From the NCBI GenBank assembly GCA_977006965.1, contig OZ345375.1, forward strand, positions 1,736,001-1,800,000: a stretch of DNA of 64,000 nt, given 5' to 3'. Every line of letters begins with the position of its first letter. The stretch's first letter is position 1. The stretch comes from Phymatolithon calcareum (Eukaryota > Rhodophyta > Florideophyceae > Hapalidiales). The position numbers were made by a program, and so were the translations under genes. Below are positions 51,501-61,567 of this stretch, in pieces. Under the pieces are notes generated by a model. The model was not told where the DNA came from. It saw only the letters and a list, made by a program, of their open reading frames with translations, and ran no database searches.

Positions 51501-52230
51501 CATAAGCAACTCCACCTTCAGCCGAAGAAAGTAAAAGCACCATATCGCACGGAAAAACCTCTCCTTTTCGCACAAGAACAATATCTCCTACGGAAATGCC
51601 TCGCGACGGCAGAAAGAGATGATCATCCGGGTTGAGCCCGGCGGCGTGGAGGCGGTCGCGTTCATACTGCGGAATCGGTGCCGATCGGTCGCGCATAGGG
51701 ATTTTCTTCGTCGAGGCAGACGGATGCTCCGAAGGTGGAAGCGCTGGGTTATCTCGTGAAACAATAAACTCCCCCTTTCCGTTCGTCCGGCGGTCGGAAG
51801 CAGCGCGCCGGAGGTCCTCGAATATATCGCGAGCGAATCCGAACCCAACGACAACAAGCAATGGAAGCGCCTGGGTGATGGGGAGAGACGGCGATACATC
51901 CGGAATGAACGAAATAGCCGCGATCACAAGGAAATAAAAGTTTGACACACGCTTGAACTGCTCAAAAAGCGACTTGGGAACCATGTTGAGCGGGGTATAT
52001 TTGGCCGAGCGAAGCTCATTGGATGCAAATCCCTTCTCGGCATTGGTGACAAAGTTATTGACCCGCACGGTGCGAAAGCCATCAACGGCGTCCTCGTCGG
52101 CGTCGATGGGACCTCCAAAGAAGGAACGCGAACGACTGCGGCGGTGCACAGGCGTGGCAGCGGTCTTCAAGGTGATGTTTGCGCCGCGCGACGACGCGCG
52201 CCGGTGGAATGGCTGGGCATCATCGGCCAT
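48580..52230 (-). CDS. P4-type ATPase (phospholipid flippase)
   Basis: Moves aminophospholipids from the outer to the cytosolic leaflet at the expense of ATP, usually with a CDC50 partner. 1216 residues from the ATG at 52230 (GCCATGGCC); no ATG lies further upstream in the open frame. Landmarks: N-terminal NNFVTNAEKGF and YFLVIAAISFIP (P4 N-domain, first helices), actuator STANLDGESNLK (DGES in place of the commoner DGET), TM4 FIPVSLFVTLEFVRLI (PVSL where most P4-ATPases have PISL), phosphorylation site SDKTGTLTEN near residue 471, nucleotide-binding QGQSPDEVALV, hinge TGDKRETAENIGYSANLL, and IGDGGNDVSMIQEA near 915. A large C-terminal membrane domain follows. Single exon of 3.65 kb. Confidence 0.96.
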   Translation of the reverse strand: MADDAQPFHRRASSRGANITLKTAATPVHRRSRSRSFFGGPIDADEDAVDGFRTVRVNNFVTNAEKGFASNELRSAKYTPLNMVPKSLFEQFKRVSNFYFLVIAAISFIPDVSPSLPITQALPLLVVVGFGFARDIFEDLRRAASDRRTNGKGEFIVSRDNPALPPSEHPSASTKKIPMRDRSAPIPQYERDRLHAAGLNPDDHLFLPSRGISVGDIVLVRKGEVFPCDMVLLLSSAEGGVAYVSTANLDGESNLKRTVVAEAVSSVTSVEELKASSAIIRAQQPSAILHEFEAKMAAQGDDFTPLDSSNLLLRGSILRNTEFIYGVAMYTGYDTKVALNMRHPPSKMGALERKLNWVVVLLFILLMMLVIIAAGISGWFQTQFGSGQWYMGGLSQESGVIRGLRGLGTFLILFSTFIPVSLFVTLEFVRLIQGMFITADPRMKTGKQSAVARSTNLNETLGTIDHVLSDKTGTLTENIMRYVACSAGGTIYDIMKKKNAMTRAVAKNITEVKTLVFAMALCHSVVPEPKAEVVPELPAESKDHVSKMHRLRRRRHKNGQKQSDLDDMDPDGDIDVVHQALAEKAEEAEALPDYQGQSPDEVALVTVAREYGVALLRRKLNSMIIDHFGEHEEYTVLAELEFNSDRKRMSMLFKCPDGSIKMITKGADTIMMQLLAEGTDLGIIQAHVDHFAKEGLRTLIFAQKIIPQRQFDNWYADFVDARNSLVDRDELVSEVSARMEQDLEYIAVTAVEDKLQDRVPETIKFLREADVRLWVLTGDKRETAENIGYSANLLDRRMSVIHIKAANERELHEQIDQALADFCEDDGNRRMHRRSISNLSLNSFHKRKTETEEKELGIIIDGVSLKFAIENHPELFMELADHAKSVICCRVTPLQKALVVRMVREMRQMMTLAIGDGGNDVSMIQEAHVGVGIFGKEGTQAARSADYAIGEFKHLRQLVAVHGRYSQIRTAGLINLSFYKNLFFTLTQVYFQIFNFVSGTTFNNQWITSAFNVIVTVAPPFVFGIFERDLDETTLFMFPAAYAAARDKGCFSVQSVMEYAFLYGGWHSLVVFFGTYFCFGSLKVNHSSGLDSGFDLVAFVASTVIACMSLFKFVFETYIQNTIFVVVMVLSFASYFALVPMTILIFNEYSLRGLFKMMFSSPNFYMAALLMFVTGYLVDYGVLMGRRLLWPDTVYALQRWEQRQRRILRGKNNSEA

Positions 52231-54460
52231 GGCAAGCCCTCGAGTTAGTCGCACGGCCGCGGAGGTGGATGGTACACTATACCGGCGCGGGTCCGCCCGC
52301 CGTTATTTCTGGCTACAACACAGGGGCGTTCAAGGCCCGATGGGACAGCCGAACGCGTCATTAGTGGCACGTCGAGACCGGTTTTTGCACAGCCTGTCAT
52401 CGGCTTTCTGATGACGCGAAGCCGAATTGCTATTGGTCGAGGAAAATTGCACCACGATTTGTGATGAGCTTGTGCGCATTAAAAATAACGTAAAACAGTG
52501 GGTTGCGCGGAATCTTCTTCCTGGATGTATGTATTTTGCGTAATTATTTCGCAGTAAATCAGGATTTGGACAGCTCCACGTGGCTGCCCTGAATCTACTG
52601 CGGTTAAACATCGAAAACATCGATTCGACCTTGTAGCTGAATTTCGATTGATGCTGGCAAGGTTCATTGAACGTTAATGAATCTTGCTGATGTTACAATT
52701 ATGGTATCATCAAGACAGATCATACGTAGAGTTTTACTGGGAATTGGACTCTGACGTGGTGCCATCGCCTCCGTGATTGGCTGTGCCCCCATCGTCATTG
52801 TTTCCATTTCTGTGACTTGAAATTTGGAAAAATTGTGACACGAAAGGCTCGAATTTACAGATCCATGATGATGGCTGTTCCAAATCAATTGGGAACTGAC
52901 GGCACTGTAAGTTTTGGGTGTACCATGCGGCTTTCCGTGATTCGCGTTTGTATTGCCCAATGAGGACTCAATCAATGTGGGGCTGTGCTATCGTTTTCGA
53001 GAATGGCGCCCTTTACAGCAAAATGTAAACCAATGTGGGTCATCACATAAGGCTCCGACGGCATTGAGAGACTTCGGATCCCCTCTCTGAGCGCTCCTCG
53101 GGGATTACTAAGTTTAGTATACCTTGTACACTGAAGCACGATTCACGTCGTACGAAGGAAAGAGATATCCCAAATGACCTGTTCACGTGAAACCCTACTT
53201 TCGAGAACTGCAGTATACCTCGCGCTATTTTGGTTCTGGTGCAAGCTCGGACAGTCTCGAGTACCCGCATCCAACTCGGTTTACAAGAACTTGAGGAATA
53301 TGGACCCTCGAATCCCCGTTTCCCTTAGACACTGTCTTTGTTTTATTACAGAAAGCGCTAATCTTAAATTTGTTATTCCCTTTTGCAGAAGGTATTGGTC
53401 TCTCCCGACTGGTGACGTACTTTTCAGCTGAATTGCCGACGAGAGACAGCCCGACCAGAACAGTGTAGAATCAGATGCTTTTTCTTAATACCGTGTGTGA
53501 ACATCTTGGAACTGAGACGTAAGGTGCTTTCAGCCTCGTTGTGTGCACGATGAAAAGTTTAACAGTTCAATATGATACTGTGCAGAATCGCCTCCTCTTG
53601 TCCGTGTGAGATGTGCAGATCGTTCGGGAGCGTCTGGATGGCCATTGGCTTGTTTCTGCCCTACAGTTTGATAATGGCTCGTGCGCATCCAGAGTGGGCG
53701 GTACCGCTTAATGCGAAAATAGATTCTATGCGACGATTCCCTGTCGCTTGAGCTCATCATCGGCGTGGTCTTACATTCTGCTCGAGGTGGCAAAGGCGCG
53801 CGCGAAGTAGGGCAATAGGGATTTGACCGATACTTGAGACACTGCCTTAAGCTATAAGTGACAGTGTAGGGGCTGACTAACTACGTCCGCAAGACACGAC
53901 CAGCAGCGAATCCAGAGACCTCCAACTGTTTCAGCAACATAACCACTACTAATCGTTCTACTAGGGTATGTGCAAGGGGAGAAAACGGGAGTTCATGCTT
54001 TTACAAGTAGCCGACAAATTCATAAACGCGTTAAGACCCTAGTCGTGTTTCAGAAATATTCGTTTAACTGGTGGCGCTCTCATGTAGGTCGTATTGGAGG
54101 GCACAATCGGGCGTCTACGAACAAAACTCTAAGCACTAGAAAATGTAAGAGAAGGGAATGGCAAGGCAGCCAGCCTCCAATTCCCTCGCGGTTGCGCCAG
54201 TAACTTCTTTCTCCTGTAACGTGAACGTGGCATGACATACTTCGGCGAAACGATCTCGGATGCATTAAGCTCCTGACGTAAGTGCGCTGCAATCTGTGGC
54301 GAAAAAGTGCCACATACGCATGCAAAGCACTGCTGATGTTGCAAAAAGCAGATGTGGTGTCTATGGCCAGCGGACAATATGAATGTGCAGCGTGCATGAG
54401 CTCCGCTTCAAGTGCCGTAGTCTATGAACGACGAAAACAAATTGTCATCGTGTTTGAGCA
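52231..54460. other. Intergenic, no gene recognised
   Basis: The first part is the flippase upstream region. Minus ORFs near 52330-52970 and 53530-53793 are short and match nothing known. AT-rich from 52480 to 52860. Confidence 0.5.
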
Positions 54461-54690
54461 GAAGAAGAAAAATGTAGATTTTTATTTACAGCTACCAACG
54501 CGTCTGCATAGACAAGGGAGAAACTCTTCGAATGTCAAGAGACCATGGGAATGTTTTTTGGTTTGCGAGTAGTGGGTGCGGCACGATCTGGTGGGATGAA
54601 AAAACCTACTTCGCCCCATATTCGGGCCTCGAGGGGGAAAATACTCCACTGTACTGTGTCACACGGAGTCCTCTGGTTGTCACTCAGGAC
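54461..54690 (-). mobile_element. LINE-like 3' end, family B
   Basis: Starts with GAAGAAGAAAAATGTAGAT TTTTATTTACAGCTACC, the tail read from its end, followed by a body that matches 3255-3430 in reverse (shared GGGCCTCGAGGGGGAAA and CACGATCTG blocks). Confidence 0.55.
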
Positions 54691-56426
54691 GCTTCATTTG
54701 GCAAAGAGGGTTCAGTTGCAGCCCCAGTCATGACTGCTTCAAATATTGCAAGGACTTCATCTAGTGCTCTCTTTGTGAATGCACTTTCCTCCGTGAATGC
54801 CTTATCTTCCGACAGCGCTGTCTTGATATGTTGGATAGCATCTTTGCCAGTTTGTCCTGTCAGCTGTATGGGCTCCGAGGTGCTCATGGTGGCAACATAC
54901 CGAATGACCATTTTATGGCCAACATTCTATACTTCCTCGGCTTGAAGCACACGTGCGGCGGCAGTACTCTTTCAGTGTGCGAGAGAGGGCGTTTCTTGCC
55001 ACTTTCTTCTTTAGCGGCAGCTTCCAGAATCTTCTGCTTCTGGTACTGCTTGATGTTTGCTGTCTCAGAGATCTCTTATGCTGCGGCGCAAAGGTGCACA
55101 TTTTCTTGGGCGTGCGTGATATCCGACTTAAAATTGAGAAGCTTTTTGGCCTTTCACTCAGAATTCAGTCTTTGGGCGAGGTTTTTATGGTGAATTATTA
55201 GTCTTCGCACGAACTTTCGCGCTGGGATATCTCTCCAATCCCTTGGTTGCAAAATGTGGCACATCGCCTTACCCCTTTCTGTACTTCTTTTTCCCGGCTT
55301 ACCCACTATTGGACCGAAGAACATCTATTCGATCTGCTTGACGTCATACTCTGCTTTGGGTGTCCATGGTATCAAATGCAATACATATTCCCAGTTGTAG
55401 ACACGCAATGTTGGAGGGGCGTAATGAACGACATTATCACCATCGACCTAGGAGCTCACCGACACTTACAGAACAGTATCGTGAACGACTCTTCCAAGAG
55501 GAACCAGCGGATTTATCGCTGACCCCGACTAGCACTCAACGTAATATTAGTCTAGCGTCGGTTAGTGCCCCCCCTTTTTGCAGGGTGTGCAATTGCTCGC
55601 CCCTGCCCTATTTAAGCGGCGATCCTGATCGCATCTTAGACTGAGGCATCGCATCAGAGAGACATCACCCCTTTTCAAGGTAAACCTCAACCCTTATCTT
55701 TTCACTCCCAGTGATTACACAGTATAACTGCTCATGCGCTTTGTACAGCCTTATCGACCCTGCCGGATGGACTACATTCGTATGAAACCCGAGCCTTCTT
55801 ATGGTTTACCCGCGGTGACTTCTTTTTTTATTAGCACGCACTTAACTGGAGTCCTGGTAGAGGGGGAAACTCTTCTCTATGCTCTTTTGACTGATAAGTT
55901 ACTCCAAGGTGAGGCTCTGGGAGCTCTCAGAATAAAATCATCAAATCTCCCCTTCTTATGGTTCCGAGCACATTTGTCGACTTCTTGATTATTTCGACCA
56001 ATCTGGAATCTGATACCCCTTCCTCGGTCATCGCTACGTTCAGGTGTTTCACTTCCCTTACTTTCTTCAGGATTCGCCCTGATGACATGTAACAGCCTTA
56101 GTCCAAAGAATGGCACTTTTTGACCTTTTCCACATCATTCCATTGTTATACGCCCATTCAGATGCCAGGTCGAGTATCCTTTGTAGTCCCTTAGCCCGGG
56201 CTGACAACCAATATATTGAATTGCCAAAATATTGCAGTATATTGCTACTGGAGCGCTATTGTAAGAGCCTTCCATATTTCAATACGTATTGTAAAGAGAT
56301 TGACTCGTATTCGCGGTATTTTCGAAGACGATCGATTCGGTTCATGAAACCGTTTCGCGCTGTTGTTCTCGTCTTGCCAATCGAGCAATGCTGCGCAATC
56401 TTACATCACTCAACCCTATACTGCAC
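54691..56426. other. Repeat-rich intergenic, no gene recognised
   Basis: Overlapping short ORFs on both strands. A minus-strand piece at 54684-54911 reads as an acidic helical peptide (GKDAIQHIKTALSEDKAF), possibly part of the retroelement ending at 54461. A second plus-strand ORF near 56110-56451 leads into the tail at 56430. Confidence 0.4.
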
Positions 56427-56429
56427 AAG

Positions 56430-56479
56430 CAGATGCGCTTGTAACTTTTGAATAAAAATCTACACTCCTTCTTCTTCTA
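56430..56479 (+). mobile_element. LINE-like 3' tail, family B
   Basis: CAGATGCGCTTGTAACTTTT GAATAAAAATCTACAC then CTTCTTCTTCT; plus orientation, same core and (TTC)n tail as the other family B copies. Its upstream body does not match the others. Confidence 0.55.
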
Positions 56480-56499
56480 TACTGCTCATCGCTACACGA

Positions 56500-57273
56500 T
56501 GATCGGGCAAGTATCATATGATGAAGCGCTTTTGCAAGATATACGATGAGTTGATACAGTTGCTAATGTGGAAGATGCGGACATAGCAATTGAAGGCAGT
56601 ATGGTGTTCAAGAATCGTGTGGCCCAGTACACAAGTCCGGTCAAAGAAGTTACTGCCGTCACCGTGGAACTGCATAAGCACATGCATTCCTGTCTGACTG
56701 CCGCTTGGCGCTTGATGCACTCATCGAAACTGTGGACATGAGCAAGAGCAAAGCAGCGTAACCGGTTTACTGGTGTAAGCTAGGAACGCGCTACGTTGTA
56801 ATTGACTCGACGACTGCTGCTGATTCTGTGCTTGAGTCAGCTGTGGTGAAGATTCAACGATATGAAGCGGACACTATGACTGACGCCGAGCGTGCTGCCT
56901 ATTCGAAGTTGCGGTCGAGTAACGCAAATACGACCGCTGCGAGCAACGCCTCTTCGAATGTAGCTATCCATTCTATGGCGGAAATCATTAAAAAGAAAAA
57001 GCGTAAACGCGAAGCGCCTGTGCAGCCTTGTGCAAATTGTGCTATATCCTTAGTTCTACTGCTGAAGTAGAAAGACTATGGTCTATCGTAAAGTTTGAAC
57101 TAATGGAGAACAGGGCGTCGATGACGCCGCTGTTGATCGAGGCGTTAATGTTCTTGATTGTCAACAGGACGTATTGGAACCAGTACTCAGTATCCATTGC
57201 CATGTCTAATGGAAGAAGCAACCGTGTGATGAAGCTTCTGCACGAGGGTATGGAGTCTATCGATCTATCCTGA
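56500..57273 (+). pseudogene. hAT-superfamily transposase relic
   Basis: Plus-strand pieces in three frames follow the order of a hAT transposase C-terminal half. Near 56580-56740: VFKNRVAQYTSPVKEVTAV. Near 56828-57000: ESAVVKIQRYEADTMTDAER. Near 57040-57250: STAEVERLWSIVKFELMENR, then MTPLLIEALMFLIVNRTYWN, which is the hAT dimerisation domain. The frames do not connect, so the gene is dead. Terminal repeats were not found. Confidence 0.75.
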
Positions 57274-58867
57274 ATGTGAAGAAGATTTTTTATATTACGT
57301 GCATATTGCTGGTCATTTTCTACTGCAAGCCTTATTGCAAAGAAGGCACTGTCACTGTCACTGTTATTGGTATTGGTATTGCACTGTCTTCACCGATCAA
57401 TAAAAAATTCTCTTGCGGCAAGCCCTGCCCTTAGCTGACGCTGCAGACACCTTGACGTCTTCCGCAAACAGCTTGTAGGGCTCCTTTGAAAACTTTTCTG
57501 GGACCGAATCAAGCTCCAGAGCGAATGTGGCCGTAAAGATGTAGTACAGGCATGGGCTCAACGGTGACCAAAACGAAGATTGGGACTTGTGTACCCGGAT
57601 TCTTTTTTTGTCATGGTTGAAGTAGAGCGGTTACTATGAAATAGTAGATTCCGTTAAGCTCCTTTTTCGTCCCACATGCTTTGAGTCGCATAATGAGACC
57701 AGGAAGCACGATGTTAAAATCGACGAGTACATTGTGCACGGTCTCGGGATCGGTCGCCCCCTTCGTCGAGGTAATGTCTCTCTGTACATTGGTTGTACCC
57801 ACTCCTAAAGTTCAGTGTTTTTGTAGATGCGAGCAGGCACGAGCTGCTTTCGCATCACTGACCTAAGAAAGTGTGAGCTTGGACCGATAGATTAATAATT
57901 CACTTGGAATTGGGCATTTTCTCCGCTCCAATCACTTTCGTTCAAACTGAGTTCTATTAACCAGAAAATCTTCCCAACCCGATCAACTATTAACTTGTAA
58001 AACCTGATACAGGAAAAATAAGTTGGAAACTTAAATTTAAGCTTCCAACTTATTTTATTCGATTGTTTATTTTGACGTGAGGAGGATTTTATAAGCTTGT
58101 AATCCACTAAATTTTTCGCCTGAGAGGAGAACAAAAAAGTTGGATTTCTAACGAACTTGAGAAGGGGAAGAGGAAATAATAAGTTTTTTCTCACTTAATT
58201 TCTGTTCATAGGTAAGAACAAAATAAGTTAGTTTTTCGTAAAGTTTGAGGACGCGAGCAGAAGATGGCATCAGTCAAGACGTGGAACTTTTTGACAAAGT
58301 TTCGGTCTGCTGTGGTCCATTGAAAGATTCATTTTTGTACTTTGTGAACGAACTCTTATTCGCGACAAACTTAGACTTCGCTAACGGCGTGTTTGCTCGC
58401 GTCTGCAGAAACAAGTCGCATGTACCGCAAGCCAGGATAGCAAATGTGCAAAAAGTAGTCGCACCTGGCCCTCATGGGTACAATACCCCTCGGGCCCTAC
58501 TGTACCCACTCGGGCCCGGCACTCTTACGTTTTACATACATTTGTTATTCCCGCTTTTTATTTCTCACGGCTTGGCGTCGGAGGTTCGAGCATAGCTCAA
58601 GAGATAGCTGAGGTAGTTCCTCTCTGATAAAAGCTGCGCATGTCAACCGTGAAACTTCGATTGCAATCTCTCAGAAAAATTCCATGGTCTTGCAATATAT
58701 TTTTGTGCGATCGTGGGTGCGGTACTGCTTGTGCACAGAGGAATAAAGCGAACAAGCTACAGTCCGTGCATCAAACGGCCACCCGCCTCTTTCCGTGGCT
58801 CATAGAGTCAGGACAAGAAATCTTCGCTCATTGGTCCTTTGTTTGAAAGCTTTCTTGTTTGATATGT
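57274..58867. other. Intergenic, AT-rich, with a palindrome
   Basis: No gene recognised. From 57880 to 58245 the DNA is very AT-rich with several AATAAGTT-containing repeats; the best hairpin is listed at 58015-58056. Confidence 0.45.
58015..58056. repeat. 42-bp palindrome with AATAAGTTGG arms
   Basis: 20-bp arms with one mismatch around AT. AATAAGTT recurs at about 58180 and 58211, suggesting a decayed foldback element. Confidence 0.6.
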
Positions 58868-59781
58868 GTATTGAAAGTAATACAAGTGTTTTTATCTTTG
58901 CCTCCGCTAGTGTCTATCGTGCATCTACGGTTTCTGTTTCTGCTCACGGCGATTGCATATATTTGTACGAGCGTTACTATGATCGTTGTGGCAAATGAAG
59001 AACAACAAAAAGTGCCGCATTCTGACGAAAACACTGCCGAACACGAAGGGCTTTGTTCGACACTTGCCAAGGTACCGAAGGGGCTGTTGGCATACTTGCG
59101 AAGCATCCCGGGGTGGCTGTGGCGTGTCGGCGGCGCGTTTGCGCTGGGATTTTTTGCATTTTTCTGTGTTCTTCCGAATGCTTCGGCATAGCTTGGTTCT
59201 TCTGTTCTTCAAGGGGACCCCGAGGGAAGTATAGCTGCCAAGAAAAGATATGAGCTTGGGATGGCGGTTGTTGGCACAGCCGGTACCGTGCGTGCGTTGT
59301 TAAGCATTGTGACAGCGGCTGCGTACCCACGTATGCTGAAATTGGTGAACCCGGACAAGTTGTTTGGGATGGCATTTTTGCTCTATGGAGTAATAATTCT
59401 TCTATTTGCCGGAACACATAGCGTATTTTGGGGACAATTTGCGGTTGTTGCGTATGCAATTCCGTTCACCGTGTTGTTAACGATTCCTCCTGCATTGACG
59501 GTGAAAAATTCTACCAAAGCTAATCGCGGAAAGTACGTTTTGCGCTCACTTAATAGGCCCAGCTCTTCTCGACAAGCATTGTTCTTACTCCTTTTTATAT
59601 GTCGTGACTGAACAGGCACTTGGGTTCATTGAACATTTTTGCAGTCGTCCCTCAGCTCATCGATACGACATATACCGGATGGGTGAGCAAGGCATGGGGC
59701 GAAGCGTGGGTGATGCGAATAGGTGGACTTTGGTCCCTTCTCGCAGCAGTTTTCGCCTTTTTCGTGGTGAAGGCAGATTAG
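58868..59781 (+). pseudogene. SLC45/sucrose-transporter-like MFS protein, 5'-truncated, one premature stop
   Basis: The frame reads HLRFLFLLTAIAYICTSV, a charged loop, then GWLWRVGGAFALGFFAFFC. After an in-frame TAG (59189-59191) it continues LGSSVLQGDPEG, the GDPEGS signature of the SUT/SLC45 family, and further helices. A GT-AG intron fits at 59533-59615 (AA|GTACGT ... GAACAG|G): splicing joins NSTKANRGK to HLGSLNIFAVVPQLIDTTYT, exactly the family's LGxLNIFxVVPQ motif. The frame ends at a TAG at 59781. The N-terminal six helices are missing. Exon order and frame are otherwise intact, so inactivation is recent, or the TAG lies in an intron I cannot place. Confidence 0.7.
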
Positions 59782-61567
59782 GAAATGGCTGCCTAGGTTT
59801 AGTTTGCATTTTTGCCAGGTATGAAGGTGGAAAGATTAAGTAGTTCCCGTGCGATCACGATCATATTCATGTACATTTAGGACAGTTGTTGGTGGTATTA
59901 ACAAAGGCTTAGCTCTGGACCCAACGACCCTCGAATCTGAATATAATTTACATTCAGTTCTCCGACGAGCGGATGTTGCATCACGCTTCTGTACAACAAA
60001 GTCTGTGCACATTGCCTTTGACTAAGAACAAGCAGCGGGACTACTGGCGTTTGCTTGCCCATACGTCTGTTTCGCTGACCTTGATGCACCTGGAATCAAC
60101 GTCTGCTCACGGGTGATGTCCGCAGAACATGTTACGGACAGATCACTAGAAGCAAGACCATCATGCAGACGCCCAGAGCTCGCTGAGAAACGTGTGTGCT
60201 CTTTTGACCGCTTCTTCGCTCTCTGCTGGACTGCTAGGGATTGGACGGTGTTCAATGGCTTTAGGTTATCTAATGTTGACAATGTGGCGCTCTGACCTGT
60301 GGTGACCTCGCCGAAGATGCCATGCTGCCCCCTACATTAAGACAATTCGCATTGCCACCTCACTCATTTCCAGGGTGTCGCCAAGGCTAGTGCTTTTTGC
60401 ATCTCGTGTTCAGCCGTCCATAGATGAGGCCGGCGAGCTCGACAAGTCAACTCCCAGGTGTGCACTACCCAAACATTTGTAAACGAGGCCCAGTTGGTTA
60501 GCCTCATCTTGCGGTATCCCCTCATTTGGTTTTGTAGTCCCTTCGGAAAAGTGTGCAAGAATAAATTTGAGAATCCGGGTTCTCGAATCGATAGAGTCCT
60601 TTATACAATGACTTTCAGGCGGTCTTTCGTAGACTTTCTCAAGGCAGAGAGGTTGGAGAGCATCATTCTATGACTGGTGGAAGTCCTTTCACTGCGAGTG
60701 GATGGTATATACAGGAGCCATGACAATACTCTCATTCTCTTCCGTTGCAAAAAGCATCTTGCAACGTCAGCAAAGTGTTTGATTTTCGAACAGTGTGCAT
60801 AAACACTGGACATTGTTGAAACATTGTGGTTGTGAAGTCGCTACAATCGTCGTCTGTCGACTTCATATATGTTGGACCAAGCCATGGCCGTAATTTCGAT
60901 GTGGACCGATCACGTCGATGAAGCCAGGAGATATGGTGGGGTGACGGCTTATTCGCTTTGGCGAATATCGAAACTTGGAGATCGAAGTACCCGTAGATGG
61001 ATACTCTAATCGTTACCCACTGTTATCGTGGACTGGGCAAGCCAAAACTGGAGGCTTTGACATCTTCTTGGAGGATGAGAGAAAAATTGAAAATTTCCTA
61101 AATCCGCAACTTATGGTTAGAGCTGAGTTCTTATTCGAGCTCCACCTGTTGTGCCCAGTGAGAAACTACAGAATTGGGGAACCTTAGACGCTACAACACG
61201 GCGGTCAATGGTGCGCGTTCAGTCTACAGACGCAAGTGTATTGGACGAGTGAGCACAAAGTCAGGAGAAAAACTTTGAATTGAGAGGCCCCTTGCCATAC
61301 TCAAATTTCTGAACAATGAGGAACTGCTGCAAAACAGTTTCAGGAGATCAATTTAATTGTCAGCGATTTTTCCACAATAAAGCAAGAAAGAAACGGTTTT
61401 ACATATTGTCAGGTGTATCAATGTCAAATATTGAGTCCAGCCCTGCGCTCGCGCTCTTTATTTACATAACTTCGATTCATAGATCCAAAAAACGCCTCGC
61501 CTTTTCATTGCTCCTCAACCTCGTTTATTTTTGGCTTGGCCTGCGAAACACCTCCCACTTCACTACG
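59782..61567. other. Intergenic with possible gene fragments
   Basis: No intact gene. Near 60560-60672 (plus) the peptide ENPGSRIDRVLYTMTFRRSF resembles the RxDRVLY segment of endonuclease/exonuclease/phosphatase-family proteins (as in TDP2-like or LINE endonucleases), but the match is short. Confidence 0.4.
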
